NCBI RefSeq assembly: GCF_029227915.1
Contig: NC_079885.1
Coordinates: forward strand, 19,541,001-19,605,000
Length of the DNA: 64,000 nucleotides
Direction of reading: 5' to 3'
DNA from: Hydractinia symbiolongicarpus
Taxonomy: Eukaryota; Cnidaria; Hydrozoa; Anthoathecata; Hydractiniidae
In this document: in pieces, positions 40,201 to 49,962 of the stretch
Position numbering within the stretch: position 1 is the stretch's first letter
Layout: each line of letters opens with the position of its first letter
Made by a program: the position numbers and the translations under genes
The notes under the pieces: generated by a model
Told to the model about the DNA's origin: nothing
Database searches by the model: none
Seen by the model: only the letters and a program-made list of their open reading frames with translations

Positions 40201-43200
40201 CAAAGGATGATGATACAGGACTGAACAAATTGTTCGATTTCTTCATTGTTGACCAAGAAGAAAATTATCAATTCAAAATCGAAGAGAGTAGCCCTGGCAT
40301 TGGAGCTATTGTGTTAGATTGGAAATTAGATCGGGAAAAGCGCAGCAAGCACATATTTAAAATAGGTGCGCGAGATCGTGGTAGAGTGCCGATGACTGGC
40401 TATGCTCAGGTCACCGTGAATGTCCTAGACGTGAATGATAACGGTCCTGAATTTTTAATGTCTGATACATGCGGTAAGGTTATGGAAGAAGAGACAGGCG
40501 TCCAAACAGTCGCCACAGTGAAAGTGGTCGACAAAGACGATAAAGGTAACCGATGTCCTTGCGTGTTCCAAATCATTGACGACAGGTCGAACCTCTTTGT
40601 TATTGAGAGAAAAGCATCAGGAGATTCTGCCGTGATTAAAACAAGAGCCGGCGTCAAATTCGATCGTGACGTCAAGGGCAAGCAGCTTTACAAGATCAAA
40701 GTATCTGCCACGGACAACGGGACTCCGAAGCAGTTCTCTGAGACGTACGTCTACGTGGAAGTGATGGACAAGAACGATAACACTCCGTCTAGTGGTGGTG
40801 AAATGAGTGTTACCCTCAACGCGTTCCAAGGCAAATTCCAAGGTGGAGGAATCGGAAAAGTTTACATCATCGATAACGATCGTGGCACGAACGATAAATA
40901 CTCGCACACGATAGAGACGGGCGGTAGCAAATATTTCACTATTGACTCAAACGGTATGATCATTGCAAAGCGGGACGTTCCTGGAGGTGAATACGAACTA
41001 GCTATCAAATCTAAAGACATGAACGGACCCTCAAGTGGTAGTGTCAAGAGTAGCGTGAAAATTGACGTCAGATCGATCACAGAAGCGGCGGTGAAGAACA
41101 GCATTCCAATTCGAATGAGTGGTGTGACCAAGGACTTGACATGTAACGAGATGAAATATCCGGACTTGGAAAAGTTAATCGGCGAGATTCTTGGTGTCGA
41201 TCCCTCACAAGTGCTCATTTTTAGCACAATGAAAGTACCGAACCTGGACAGAGGGGTGGATATTTGGTTTTCAGTCGTTAAGAAGAAGGGTGTGGATTCG
41301 ATCACAGTTGGGGATGGACAGTACATGTCGATGATGGAGATGCTGATTGCTTTGAGTGAAAAGAAAACGCTTATCGAGAAAAGAACAGGTGCGTTTCACT
41401 TGATATTTTTTTTTCTCTTTAGTAAGTTAGAGTTGCACGCAGAACCGATTTTCATAAGAACACGGGTTATAACACTTTTTTGTGTATTAAATTTTTGACG
41501 TATAGTTAAGGGAGTCGTGCCAATTCTACTATATTCATACTATTTTCAAAATTTTAAACTTATGATTTTACATATGTAATATTGAATAAATTGAATCGAT
41601 GAATTTGTCTATGGTGTATTTCTGATAAGATTATTAAAATTCTCTGTGTTAATTTTAGATGTCTAGTGGAGCAACAAGTAGATATGGTACAGTAGTAAGA
41701 AAATTTCCTATTCCAATATCTGCTAAATGTGTTCGTTTGCATCCAACATCTTGGAACGAACATGGTTGCAGCATGCAGCAAGCAGATATTGGAATAGGAA
41801 ATTTTCTTACTACTGTACCATATCTACTTGTTGCTCCACTAGACATCTAAAATTATGACAATTAGTCAAAATTTTTAAAACGGGGTCCGCTCAATAGCAA
41901 AAGAAATCAAATTATTGGTTGCGAGTTTTCGTATTAAAAGTAGAATTGGCAACTTTTGTGGCTAACGTCAATCGGTTCGATCACTTTGAAATTTCACCAA
42001 TTTTTTTTTTTTTTTTAAATAAGGCGTAGTGACTCGCTGATGTTGAGAATAATTCTCTGAAGTATGTGTTAATATATTTATTCCATGTGTCTTTTATCCC
42101 TCGCAGGTGGCAAAGTTGTATCCATTGGAATTGACGCATGCGCACACGAATCATCATGCTCTGTGGGTTTCTGTGTAAACGAAGTACAAGTGTTACCTAC
42201 CTACACACTTGTAACAGACGAAAACGGAATCGTCCCGCCTGCTAAGTCAGCAAAAACCTTTGTGTCCATGGACGTACGAACTTTTCCTTCGTGTAGATCA
42301 GAACCTGCAACCATTGAAAGTTGTAGTGAGAACGCGAATAAATGTTTGAATGGCGGTACTTGCGTAAACATTCTACCCACTGGTTATCGATGCATCTGCT
42401 TGGATGGCTATGATGGTCCACAGTGCCAGAAGACTACACGATATGTAAAGAACGATGGTTATTTTTGGCTGAAACCTATCTCCTATTTTTTCGCCGGAGA
42501 AATTTCGTTTGAATTTTCGACGAAAGAAGAGAGTGGCTTGATTTTCTTCCATGGACCAATCTCCAAATGTAAGCAATTTTTCTTTGTGCAGTGAGTAATA
42601 AAACTGGGCTTGTTAATTCTTTTTTTAGTTTTGTTTATGCTGACACCGATACAATTTGTATTTTATTTTCTCAGCCATTCTAAACAATGAAACACATGGA
42701 CTTTGCTGTCGTGCTAACATAGTTAACGCTGTTAATTATAGTAAACACTTTTAATCTCCTCTTAAATTCTAGTGAGTGATGGCGATGTTTTAGACTTCCT
42801 AGCTATTGACTTGTATGAGGGTCGCATTAGATTTCATGTGTCACAAGGTGAAGAAAAGATTTTCTCCGGAACATTAAACACTTCAAACAAATTGAACGAT
42901 GAGAAATTCCATCACGTCAGAGTTTACAAGCGGGGAAAGGTAAACAATTTGTTTTGTTTTATTGTTTTTTCTGTGTTTTGTTTGCTTGTTTGTTTGTTTG
43001 TTTGTTTTTACTCCTCGTTATTTGTTTGCTCTCTTCCAATTTGCTTATTCTGTCTCTTGTTTATTTTGTTTTTCATTTTGTTTCACTTGTTTGCTTTCTT
43101 TAGTTTATTCAAGTTACTGTCGACCGTTGCAGTGATGCAGAGATTGTGGAGAGTTGGGGCAGCCCGTCGTCGCAGAATAGAGAATCGTGCGAAGTTTCGG

Positions 43201-46200
43201 GGTCAATACCTGGAAGTTGGAGGTACAATGTTTGATCGATTCGTTGTTCATCCTTTCGGCCATCCTTGATCACACATTAAACGGCATACATCTTTTCTAT
43301 ATTAATAATACCCGTATTTTGTCTGTTTGTGCGCGAGAAAAAAGTCGAAACACGGGCGAACCTGTGGATATATCCACGTGCTAGCGATCAGTCTCGATAC
43401 ACCTATATTTTGTCTGTTCACAATGGTTGCGATGCAACTTTATCTCAGACTGCCAGCAGAGAAATTCCATTACTTCATGCTAGCAGGCGGAGAAGTTTGC
43501 ACGAAATAATGATGCGGGAAATATACACGACGGACTAACGACTACTCTATTAATAAGTGTGTCTCTTGTATTCACCTGTGTCTTTTTTCTTATTTTAGAT
43601 TCATTAACGGAATCTACCCTCTTCAAATTGGCAATCTAAAATACGAAGTCAAGTATCTGAAAAGGTTCCGTTTTACATCTTTCAAAGGCTGCGTCCGAAA
43701 TATTATCGACAATGGTGTTATGTACGACCTGAAGTTTCCATTGCTGGAGAAGAATTCGGCGCTAGGCTGTCCGGCGCACACTTCGTTATGTCCGGTGTGT
43801 TTGCACGGATATTGTGATATAACGCTGAACAGGTACACGTGCCAGTGTGACTTCGGTTGGACCGGAAAGCTTTGCAATGAACGTAAGTGGGGTGATGTTA
43901 TGCTACGTTGATGTTTAGCGAAGTTGTTTACCTTAATTCTTAACCTGAATTTTGCACAAATTTAAATTTCACACATTTAGTGTTTGGGTACCTAGGCTGT
44001 ACACCTCAACGCACATTTTTAAAGTGAAGAGTGTTTTTTATAAGCGAATCGTTTTGCATGGAGGATTAGCACTCAAAAGCTTCATCAATCTTAGCTATAC
44101 GCTAATACTGATAATATTGTGGGCATTGACGATCTTTAATTTTATAAATAATTTTCTGTGAAAAATATCAGGAATCTCATTCTGTTGTTTCAGTTTGGCG
44201 AAATCCAATTTCGCGCGTCTTTTGTAGTGAAATATTTCGCATATATCAAGTTGTTCCCAAAACGGCTCTACAACTAGATATACGCGAAAATTTTACGAAT
44301 TAAGGTACTTGTTATGCATGCATTTATGCAAGCACTAGTTTTTTATAATTAAGCGGTAGGTGCACGGTTCCCTGTTTAATATGCTGCAGATTCAAATGCT
44401 AACCGCATTCCTTTGCAGACAGGTGATTTTATTACTTAGGCGTTCCTGCTTTCCGCTATTTGCAAAACAGCTACTCTGAATACACGTTGATGGATACCGC
44501 TGGCCGAAAAGTGCTGACCTGGTTCGACCGCTATGTATCAAGCTACAAACTTCAAGTGAAAACTAAAACAGATGGTGTGATCTTATATGAAGGAAGCTCT
44601 AAAAACGATCAAAATCGCATCGAGTACAGTTGGCTAGAGGTAAGGTTGATGAATTTCTTGATAACCTTCGTGAAGAATTAGTTAAAGATGTTGGAAGATC
44701 TTTTGTTTCTTCTTGCTGTTAATCTACTGTGTCGTTGTTAAAAAAAATTACGTCTGAACGAACACAGTATCTGCTACACGCTTTTTCTTTTATAACGCTG
44801 TGTTAAAAAAACGTGTTTAAGCACATGCAACAATGTTGCTTTCGAATCAACTTCTTTTCTTTTCTTTTTTTTAAACAAGTCTGTGTCAATTAAATTCCGC
44901 CAAATATATTTTTACAAGATTTTTTTCCCGCCAAATTACCTTTATGCTAGTATCTTGATTGGATGAGTTGGAAGAAGAGAAACACAGTTGCATAATAAAA
45001 GTAGTAATAAAATACTTACAATACTTTTTTGCAGATCAAAAACAACGTACTTCAATACCGCTACAACCTCGGCGACGGAGTTCTTGTTTTAGTTCTTGAA
45101 GGTGTCCGAATGACTGACGGATTGTGGCATAATATCACACTCTTCCGCAGAGGCTCTCATGCAACATTGGAGGTGACCACTAACAACACGATCGTGGGCA
45201 GTATTTCTGGCAGCGAAGGAACTCATCAGCTGTTGGATTCTAATGGCATTATATACACCGGTGGCATATCCAGCATCGTGGACGGAAAGGATGTGGTGGT
45301 AGATGACTTCAACGGTATGTAAATGTTAGCGACAACGTAATCCCGAAACTTTTAAGTTTCTAGTAGTGCTCAGTTCACATACAGGGTGTAATATTTGGTT
45401 TGATTTCAAGAAATATGAGATTCTGTATTTTTAGTAGATACCTCGTAAAATATTGAATCGAAATCGAAAAAGTAAATTGGTAAATTGACAGCCATCTTGC
45501 TGGGATTATACGGGTAAAACATAGTAAGCCTTTGAGGAAAAAAACATCCAGACTAGCTGAAAAATATTTTTGTTGTAAAAAACGTGTATGCTGTATAAAA
45601 TGTTGAAACAAGCTCAAAAAAGTTAAGATGAAGTCCATTACTATACTATGGCTTGATGGCTTAACAGTGAATAAATTGTTGAAGTGATGATCTTAAAAAG
45701 ATTTGAGCAAAGAAGCAGATAGTAATGCGTCGACTTTTTTACGCAAATTTATTTTAAGTTTTAGCAGTCTATATTCAGGGAAATATCAAGTTTGTGAAAA
45801 ACTTCATCTCGATCCTTTTACCTTCCACACAGTCACTTTACATGGGAAGTCTTTTTCACATGTGTATTTTGTCTTCCAGGTTGTATTGCTGACAATCGGT
45901 ACAACTTCACCCTTATTGAGGAAGATCCATACGTCAAAATTCGTCGTGAAAATGTCGACAGAAACTGCACTTGCGATGCTGCTGCTGCGGCTTTGTGCCT
46001 CAACGGAGGACTATGTGTGGCTGGCTCTCCTCCATGGTGCATGTGTGTCAATGGATTTACCGGATGGAATTGCGGCTCGAAGTCAAACGCACCGGTGATA
46101 GGTACGCTTTTTTATAGAATTTTAATTTTAGTAATGTTTGTGATTGCATGTTTATAGACGTTGCATCTAATGCGATACATTTCGATACATGGCGCAAGGA

Positions 46201-48218
46201 CGTAAAGAGGGCCTTTAACATATTCAAGGAATATAATAAAAAGAAACCCCTTCTTCTAGTTTTAACATTCGTATCAAGTAGAATCTTCATATTTTAAAAC
46301 GATAAACGCAACACAGTTTTCTCGAATACGCAAATTCAAATTCTGCAAAACTATATTGTTTGTCCAATATTTTTATTTTTAAATGCATAGAAATTCTACA
46401 CAGGTACAGAAATGTTATTTAAAATTGAAGGACGTTAGAAAGTTATTCTGTGACCAAAACAAAACTACTGGCCATTGCTTTGTTTCGCTTTAAAATCGCC
46501 ATTTTGGATTTTTTATTGCGTCGGTAGACGTAAAATGGCATTTTTTGTGATGCAAAAACAACAAGTGTAAAAACAGTCCACCTTTAATTTCTTAGGCGGA
46601 CATCCTCCTGGTGTAAGTGGTATCTACATCATTGCTATACTGATCATAATGTTCCTACTGGCATTATTGTTACTTGGTCTGTTTATGTCCGGTGTGCTGA
46701 AGAAGAAGAAATCTGCTCCTATTTACGTTGATACTGACGGCCGTGACAACATCATGCCTTACAACGATGAAGGTAGGGGTGTAATTAATACTCGTTTGTA
46801 CCTTGCAACAGAGGAAGAAATATCCTTACCAACACTAATTTCAGTCTAAATGAAGTTACTTTGTGTATCACTAACATATTGCCACGCGTAGTGTGGTGGG
46901 TTTGATCTCTGGGGACCGCGGATCGCATACCGCTCGCTTCGAGGCAGTATGTTAGTGAAGCATAAAGTAGCTCGATGTCAATTTCTTTACGTCGATTATT
47001 ATGATCACGGGCGTATGGTTAGAAGCTAATCGTAATTAGGTTAGCCTCCAAAATAATATGATATCGGAAAAATTATCATTTGCAAAATTAGAACACATGA
47101 TTTTCGAAAAGCGTTTTAAAAAAAATTTTTCTTTAAATACTTTGAGGAAAGAAAGTATATATTTAATAATACTGCGAGGTTCAGCTGTAACGTATAATTC
47201 TTGTATTTGCAGCAAAAAACTTTTGCGCTTCTACATATATTTTCATCTATTTCCGAGTAGCACATTTCGCGGGAGAAAAAGGTTTTCTTTCATCAGCCAA
47301 ATTAGCCTTTCATTAAAGAGAACGTTTCAGTGATTTCTTTTTGCAATATTAAACACTGACTTCTGTGATTTATTAAGCTCAAAAATTTCTTCATTAGGTG
47401 CCGGTGAGGATGACTTCCACAACTACGATCTAGAGATGCTGTTAAAACATACAGGTGGAAGAGGATTAACTATTGCTGATGATGCTGATGGTATGGGTTT
47501 TGCCGGAGGTGGCAAAGCTGCAGCAGCTGGAATGGGTGTAGGGATGGGCGCCGGAGCTGGAATGGGCGCTGGAGCTGGAATGGGCGCTGCAGCTGGAATG
47601 GGCGCTGGGGCTGGAATGGGCGCTGGAACAGGATTGGGAGGAACTACTACAACCTCTTTTATTTCTTCTTCTTCAACAAAATTTGCTGGCGGGATGAAAG
47701 GTTCTGGACAGGGGGGTTCTCCGGGTAAGTGTCATGTAACAATTAAATAACGTAAATTTTGTTTACATTTTTGTAGAACTTAACACGTTTGCCTAAATTT
47801 GTTTTCATTACGTTTCGGTTGCCGTTATCAATGCCTTTTTCTTCATATAGAAGACATGGAACCTTTACTTCATTCCGAGGATGTTTACCAAACAGAAGCA
47901 TCGGTGGACATCTTTTCGTCCAATCAACAACAGTCTCGTTTTGACACAAACCAATCAGGTGGAGATATTAATGTTTCGGCTTTTATCGCAACGAGGGTGG
48001 CTGAAGCCGACAGTGACGATGCAGCGTATCCACGTGATACGCTGTTGCATTACGGGTACGAAGGTGAAGGCTCTGATGTTGACGATCTCAGTGAGTTAGG
48101 AGATAGCGAGAGTGACAGCGATGAAGAAGACGATTTTGCATACCTGGGTGATCTGGGTCCAGAATTTGACAATTTGTATCGCTTATACAACCCGGAAGAT
48201 TCGGATGAAGATGTCTAA
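22244..48218 (+). CDS. Classical cadherin, invertebrate type, 4334 aa
   Basis: Calcium-dependent cell-cell adhesion receptor linked to catenins. Exons: 22244-24383, 25947-26378, 27251-27428, 30713-30804, 31389-31831, 32369-32484, 32731-33206, 33573-33803, 34107-38167, 38302-38512, 39370-41388, 42107-42568, 42773-42939, 43104-43222, 43599-43882, 44440-44639, 45035-45314, 45880-46101, 46596-46772, 47398-47724, 47851-48218. The total is 13005 nt, all GT-AG, with phases consistent at all 20 junctions. Order: signal peptide (LIFLFYGLTFVAG); about 32 cadherin repeats to residue ~3370, judged by linkers of the type DVNDNxPxF; a non-chordate classical cadherin domain (~3370-3540); EGF (~3541-3575); laminin G; EGF (~3779-3810); laminin G; EGF (~4003-4037); membrane segment YIIAILIIMFLLALLLLGLF (~4053-4072). 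The tail has a p120-type motif (GRDNIMPYNDEGAGEDD) and, at the end, a beta-catenin-type motif (LLHYGYEGEGSD...DDFAYLGDLG). Some linkers lack NDN residues. ATG 22244 was chosen over 22250 only as the first. No hits were computed. Confidence 0.95.
27770..29600. repeat. Intronic stretch with recurring GTATGGGACATTT motif
   Basis: Within cadherin intron 3 the motif TACGTATGGGACA or its complement recurs with variation at about 27779, 27861, 28055, 28369, 28645, 28825 and 29577. The copies are not tandem; spacing ranges from about 80 to 750 bases. The sequence between them is AT-rich without a conserved reading frame. It may be a relic of an element or gene with repeated modules; its identity is unknown. 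Confidence 0.4.
30327..30456 (-). mobile_element. Small foldback element with tRNA-like core, copy 1
   Basis: Terminal inverted arms of about 29 bases (CACTAACATACTGCC on the left, GGCAATATGTTAGTG on the right) enclose a core. On the - strand the core is tRNA-like: GTAGTGTAGTGGGTGCG (A-box-like) and CGGATCGAATTCCG (B-box-like, in a potential T-arm). It lies in cadherin intron 3. A second copy, in the opposite orientation, is in a later intron of the same gene. It could be a tRNA-derived SINE inside a hairpin or a MITE that captured a tRNA. Confidence 0.65.
38584..38807. repeat. 32-bp minisatellite, 7 units
   Basis: Seven tandem units of about 32 bp beginning TGCGAAAATACACCAC, followed by a T run and AACGAACT. 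The first four units are nearly identical; the last three diverge. It lies in the cadherin intron between 38512 and 39370. The repeat leaves open frames on both strands, which are not genes. Confidence 0.9.
41651..41854. repeat. Perfect 74-bp inverted repeat with 56-bp loop
   Basis: Arms 41651-41724 and 41781-41854 are exact reverse complements over all 74 bases by eye. The 56-base loop has a further 8-bp stem (TGTTCGTT with AACGAACA). It sits in cadherin intron 11 (41389-42106), on the transcribed strand, so the pre-mRNA would fold into a long perfect hairpin. The outermost AATT on each side could be part of the arm or a short target duplication; being self-complementary, it cannot be assigned. 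Perfect identity of the arms suggests a young insertion or ongoing correction between arms. Confidence 0.9.
42981..43007. repeat. (TTTG)n microsatellite
   Basis: A short TTTG/CTTG tract at the start of the cadherin intron after the exon ending at 42939, within a longer T-rich, low-complexity stretch to about 43100. Confidence 0.8.
43295..43390 (-). mobile_element. Dispersed repeat family A, copy 1
   Basis: Read on the - strand, this has CGCTAGCACGTGGATATATC, then GGTTCGCCCGTG, then GCGCACAAACAGACAAAATACGG and GTATTATTAA. The same order of blocks occurs at 49621-49800. GTGGATATATCCAC (43364-43377) is a perfect 14-base palindrome near one end. It lies in a cadherin intron; no coding sequence. 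The family is unidentified; the terminal hairpin could fit several transposon types. Confidence 0.6.
46854..46972 (+). mobile_element. Small foldback element with tRNA-like core, copy 2
   Basis: The arms correspond to those of copy 1 (TATCACTAACATATTGCC on the left, GGCAGTATGTTAGTGAAGC on the right). They enclose a tRNA-like core on the + strand: GCGTAGTGTGGTGGG (A-box-like) and GCGGATCGCATACCGC (B-box-like). The core is shorter and more diverged than copy 1. It lies in the cadherin intron between 46772 and 47398, in opposite orientation to copy 1. Confidence 0.65.
47525..47642 (+). repeat. Coding 18-bp minisatellite in cadherin exon 20
   Basis: About six units built on GCTGGAATGGGCGCTGGA encode a Gly-Met-Gly-Ala-Gly-Ala repeat at residues ~4146-4185 of the cadherin tail. 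It lies between the juxtamembrane p120-binding-like motif and the C-terminal catenin-binding-like motif. The unit is in frame and more GC-rich than the flanking sequence. It is inside one exon (47398-47724) and so is translated. Confidence 0.9.
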
Positions 48219-49620
48219 AGGAAAAAATCCCTTTGATTTCTACTAACGTCAACCCTGACGTGTCGTATTTAAAAACCGTCTGAGACAGACGTCAAATGAA
48301 TTTAACATTAATTTATAATAACGAGAATTTTGCTGACAATAAATCAATCGTTGCTGTTCCGATCTCCGGGTAAAAAAAAGCAGGAAGCGATTGATATGTT
48401 GCCAGTGAATAAATTTAAGCACAGCATTTTTCGAAGCTCAGTATATAGTGTAAAAATAATCTTAATTTATTCACAATGTTCATATTTATATATATGATAC
48501 TTTTTGTATATGTTGCTGTTGTGGTGTTTATGGTATATATATCTGGAATTTCACTGTGTATATATTTGATATTTAAGCTGTAGAGTTGCAGCAGAACATT
48601 TTCTAGAGTTTTAGAAAGTAATTTAGTAGTTGATTTACAATTTTTTTGTTCTTGTGTTGTATCGTGTTGTCCTCTATCAGTTAATTTTTGCCAGCCGCAA
48701 TATTATTCTCATGACACAACCTGCTTAACTTTTTCATAGTTTTACGGGAATGAAATATTCGCGGGTAAAAATTTTTTTTGAAGCCTATTATAAGTTTCTC
48801 GATGTTCTGTTCAGTACTTGTTTCTTTAAACAAATTACAATTTTTTATGTAATTTTTTTATATCATAATTTTATCTGCACTATAAAATTTGTACACTGAT
48901 TTTTATTGCTTTTTTAATTTTTTTGTTTAAATGCATTAGAATAGAAAAAAGCGTTTTCTTTTTCTTAAATATGAAAAAGTGCACTGGTATACCAGTTTCC
49001 ATGTGGATTTTCATCAGGCGAATTTTGGTCGCTCTGGCTGTAGCGATTGTGATGTGAGCATGCGAATAGGTTTGTTTACGTAAAATTGCCTAACATGAGC
49101 TGCTCGCTGAGATCGCCAAAGGAGTTCAAAACAGTTTAAACTTCAGCGATAGTCACAAATCTTCACAGCCAATTAGAATCAAAATTATAAACCTGGAGCG
49201 TCTTATGGAAAGTACTACCGATCTCAATGATACAAACGAGATTTTTTTTCGTTCGTTGTTGTTGTAAAAGAGATGCTTCTTCTTTTCCCTGAAATTAGGT
49301 CTGGTTTGTCGAATGTTTTGCATTCTCTTCCCATTTCACCAAAAAACACAAGGGCTTGAAAGATCAATTTTTGACTAGCAAAAAACTCCAAACCCATGCA
49401 TTTTTCAATTTTTTTTTCATACGTGAAAATATAGCCAAACAAGCGCGCACCTTTCCATAATGGTCGATGCTTTTCAGTTATTGTGTGAAAACCCAGGACT
49501 CAAAAGACCTCGATTTTCCTGACAGTCCTGACATTTTTTAGCTAAAAATCTTGATATTTTTTATAGTTATGGCTGATGAAGTAGCTGACTGTCCAAGAAT
49601 AAGAGAAATGTAATATATAT
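48219..49620. other. Cadherin 3' UTR and convergent intergenic spacer
   Basis: Non-coding sequence between the convergent cadherin and HAUS4 genes. AATAAA at 48339-48344 is the first candidate polyadenylation signal and another occurs near 48407. From 48450 on it is very AT-rich, with no recognised exon or RNA gene. Confidence 0.55.
48339..48344 (+). promoter_or_regulatory. Polyadenylation signal AATAAA, cadherin
   Basis: A canonical hexamer about 120 bases after the cadherin stop. A second AATAAA near 48407 could be used instead, giving a longer 3' UTR. Confidence 0.45.
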
Positions 49621-49800
49621 AACTAGTCGTTAGCCCGTGGAAGAATCCACGGGGTCGCCCGTCCTTTAAATCAACCCGTTGCAACAAAGTGGACAAAAAT
49701 ATAGCGCATTTGGCATTAGTGCGCATTTAAAAATTTTGTGTTTCCGTTACGGGACGCGGCTTTCGCGGACACACAGACAAAATACGGCTATTATTAAAGA
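49621..49800 (+). mobile_element. Dispersed repeat family A, copy 2
   Basis: It has CGTTAGCCCGTGGAAGAATC, a hairpin CCGTGGA-AGAA-TCCACGG at 49635-49652, GGTCGCCCGTCC, then GTGTTTCCGTTACGGGACGC, CACACAGACAAAATACGG and CTATTATTAA. Block order matches 43295-43390 in reverse. This copy is longer and may be closer to complete. It lies just beyond the 3' end of HAUS4. Confidence 0.6.
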
Positions 49801-49962
49801 GAAAGTAAAAAGAAACAGGATGACACATAAGCTGAAGATAAAAACTGACATTGAAAAACATATTAAAACGATTCGTTTTTCTTCTTTGATGTTTTAATAA
49901 TAATTGCATAAAAATATAAATATATAATACATGAGACTCTTAGGATTTCAACGTTTACTTGA

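Noticed and set aside
41655-41850. Two nearly identical 63-codon open frames on opposite strands
   Set aside because: They are the two readings of one perfect inverted repeat, not two genes.
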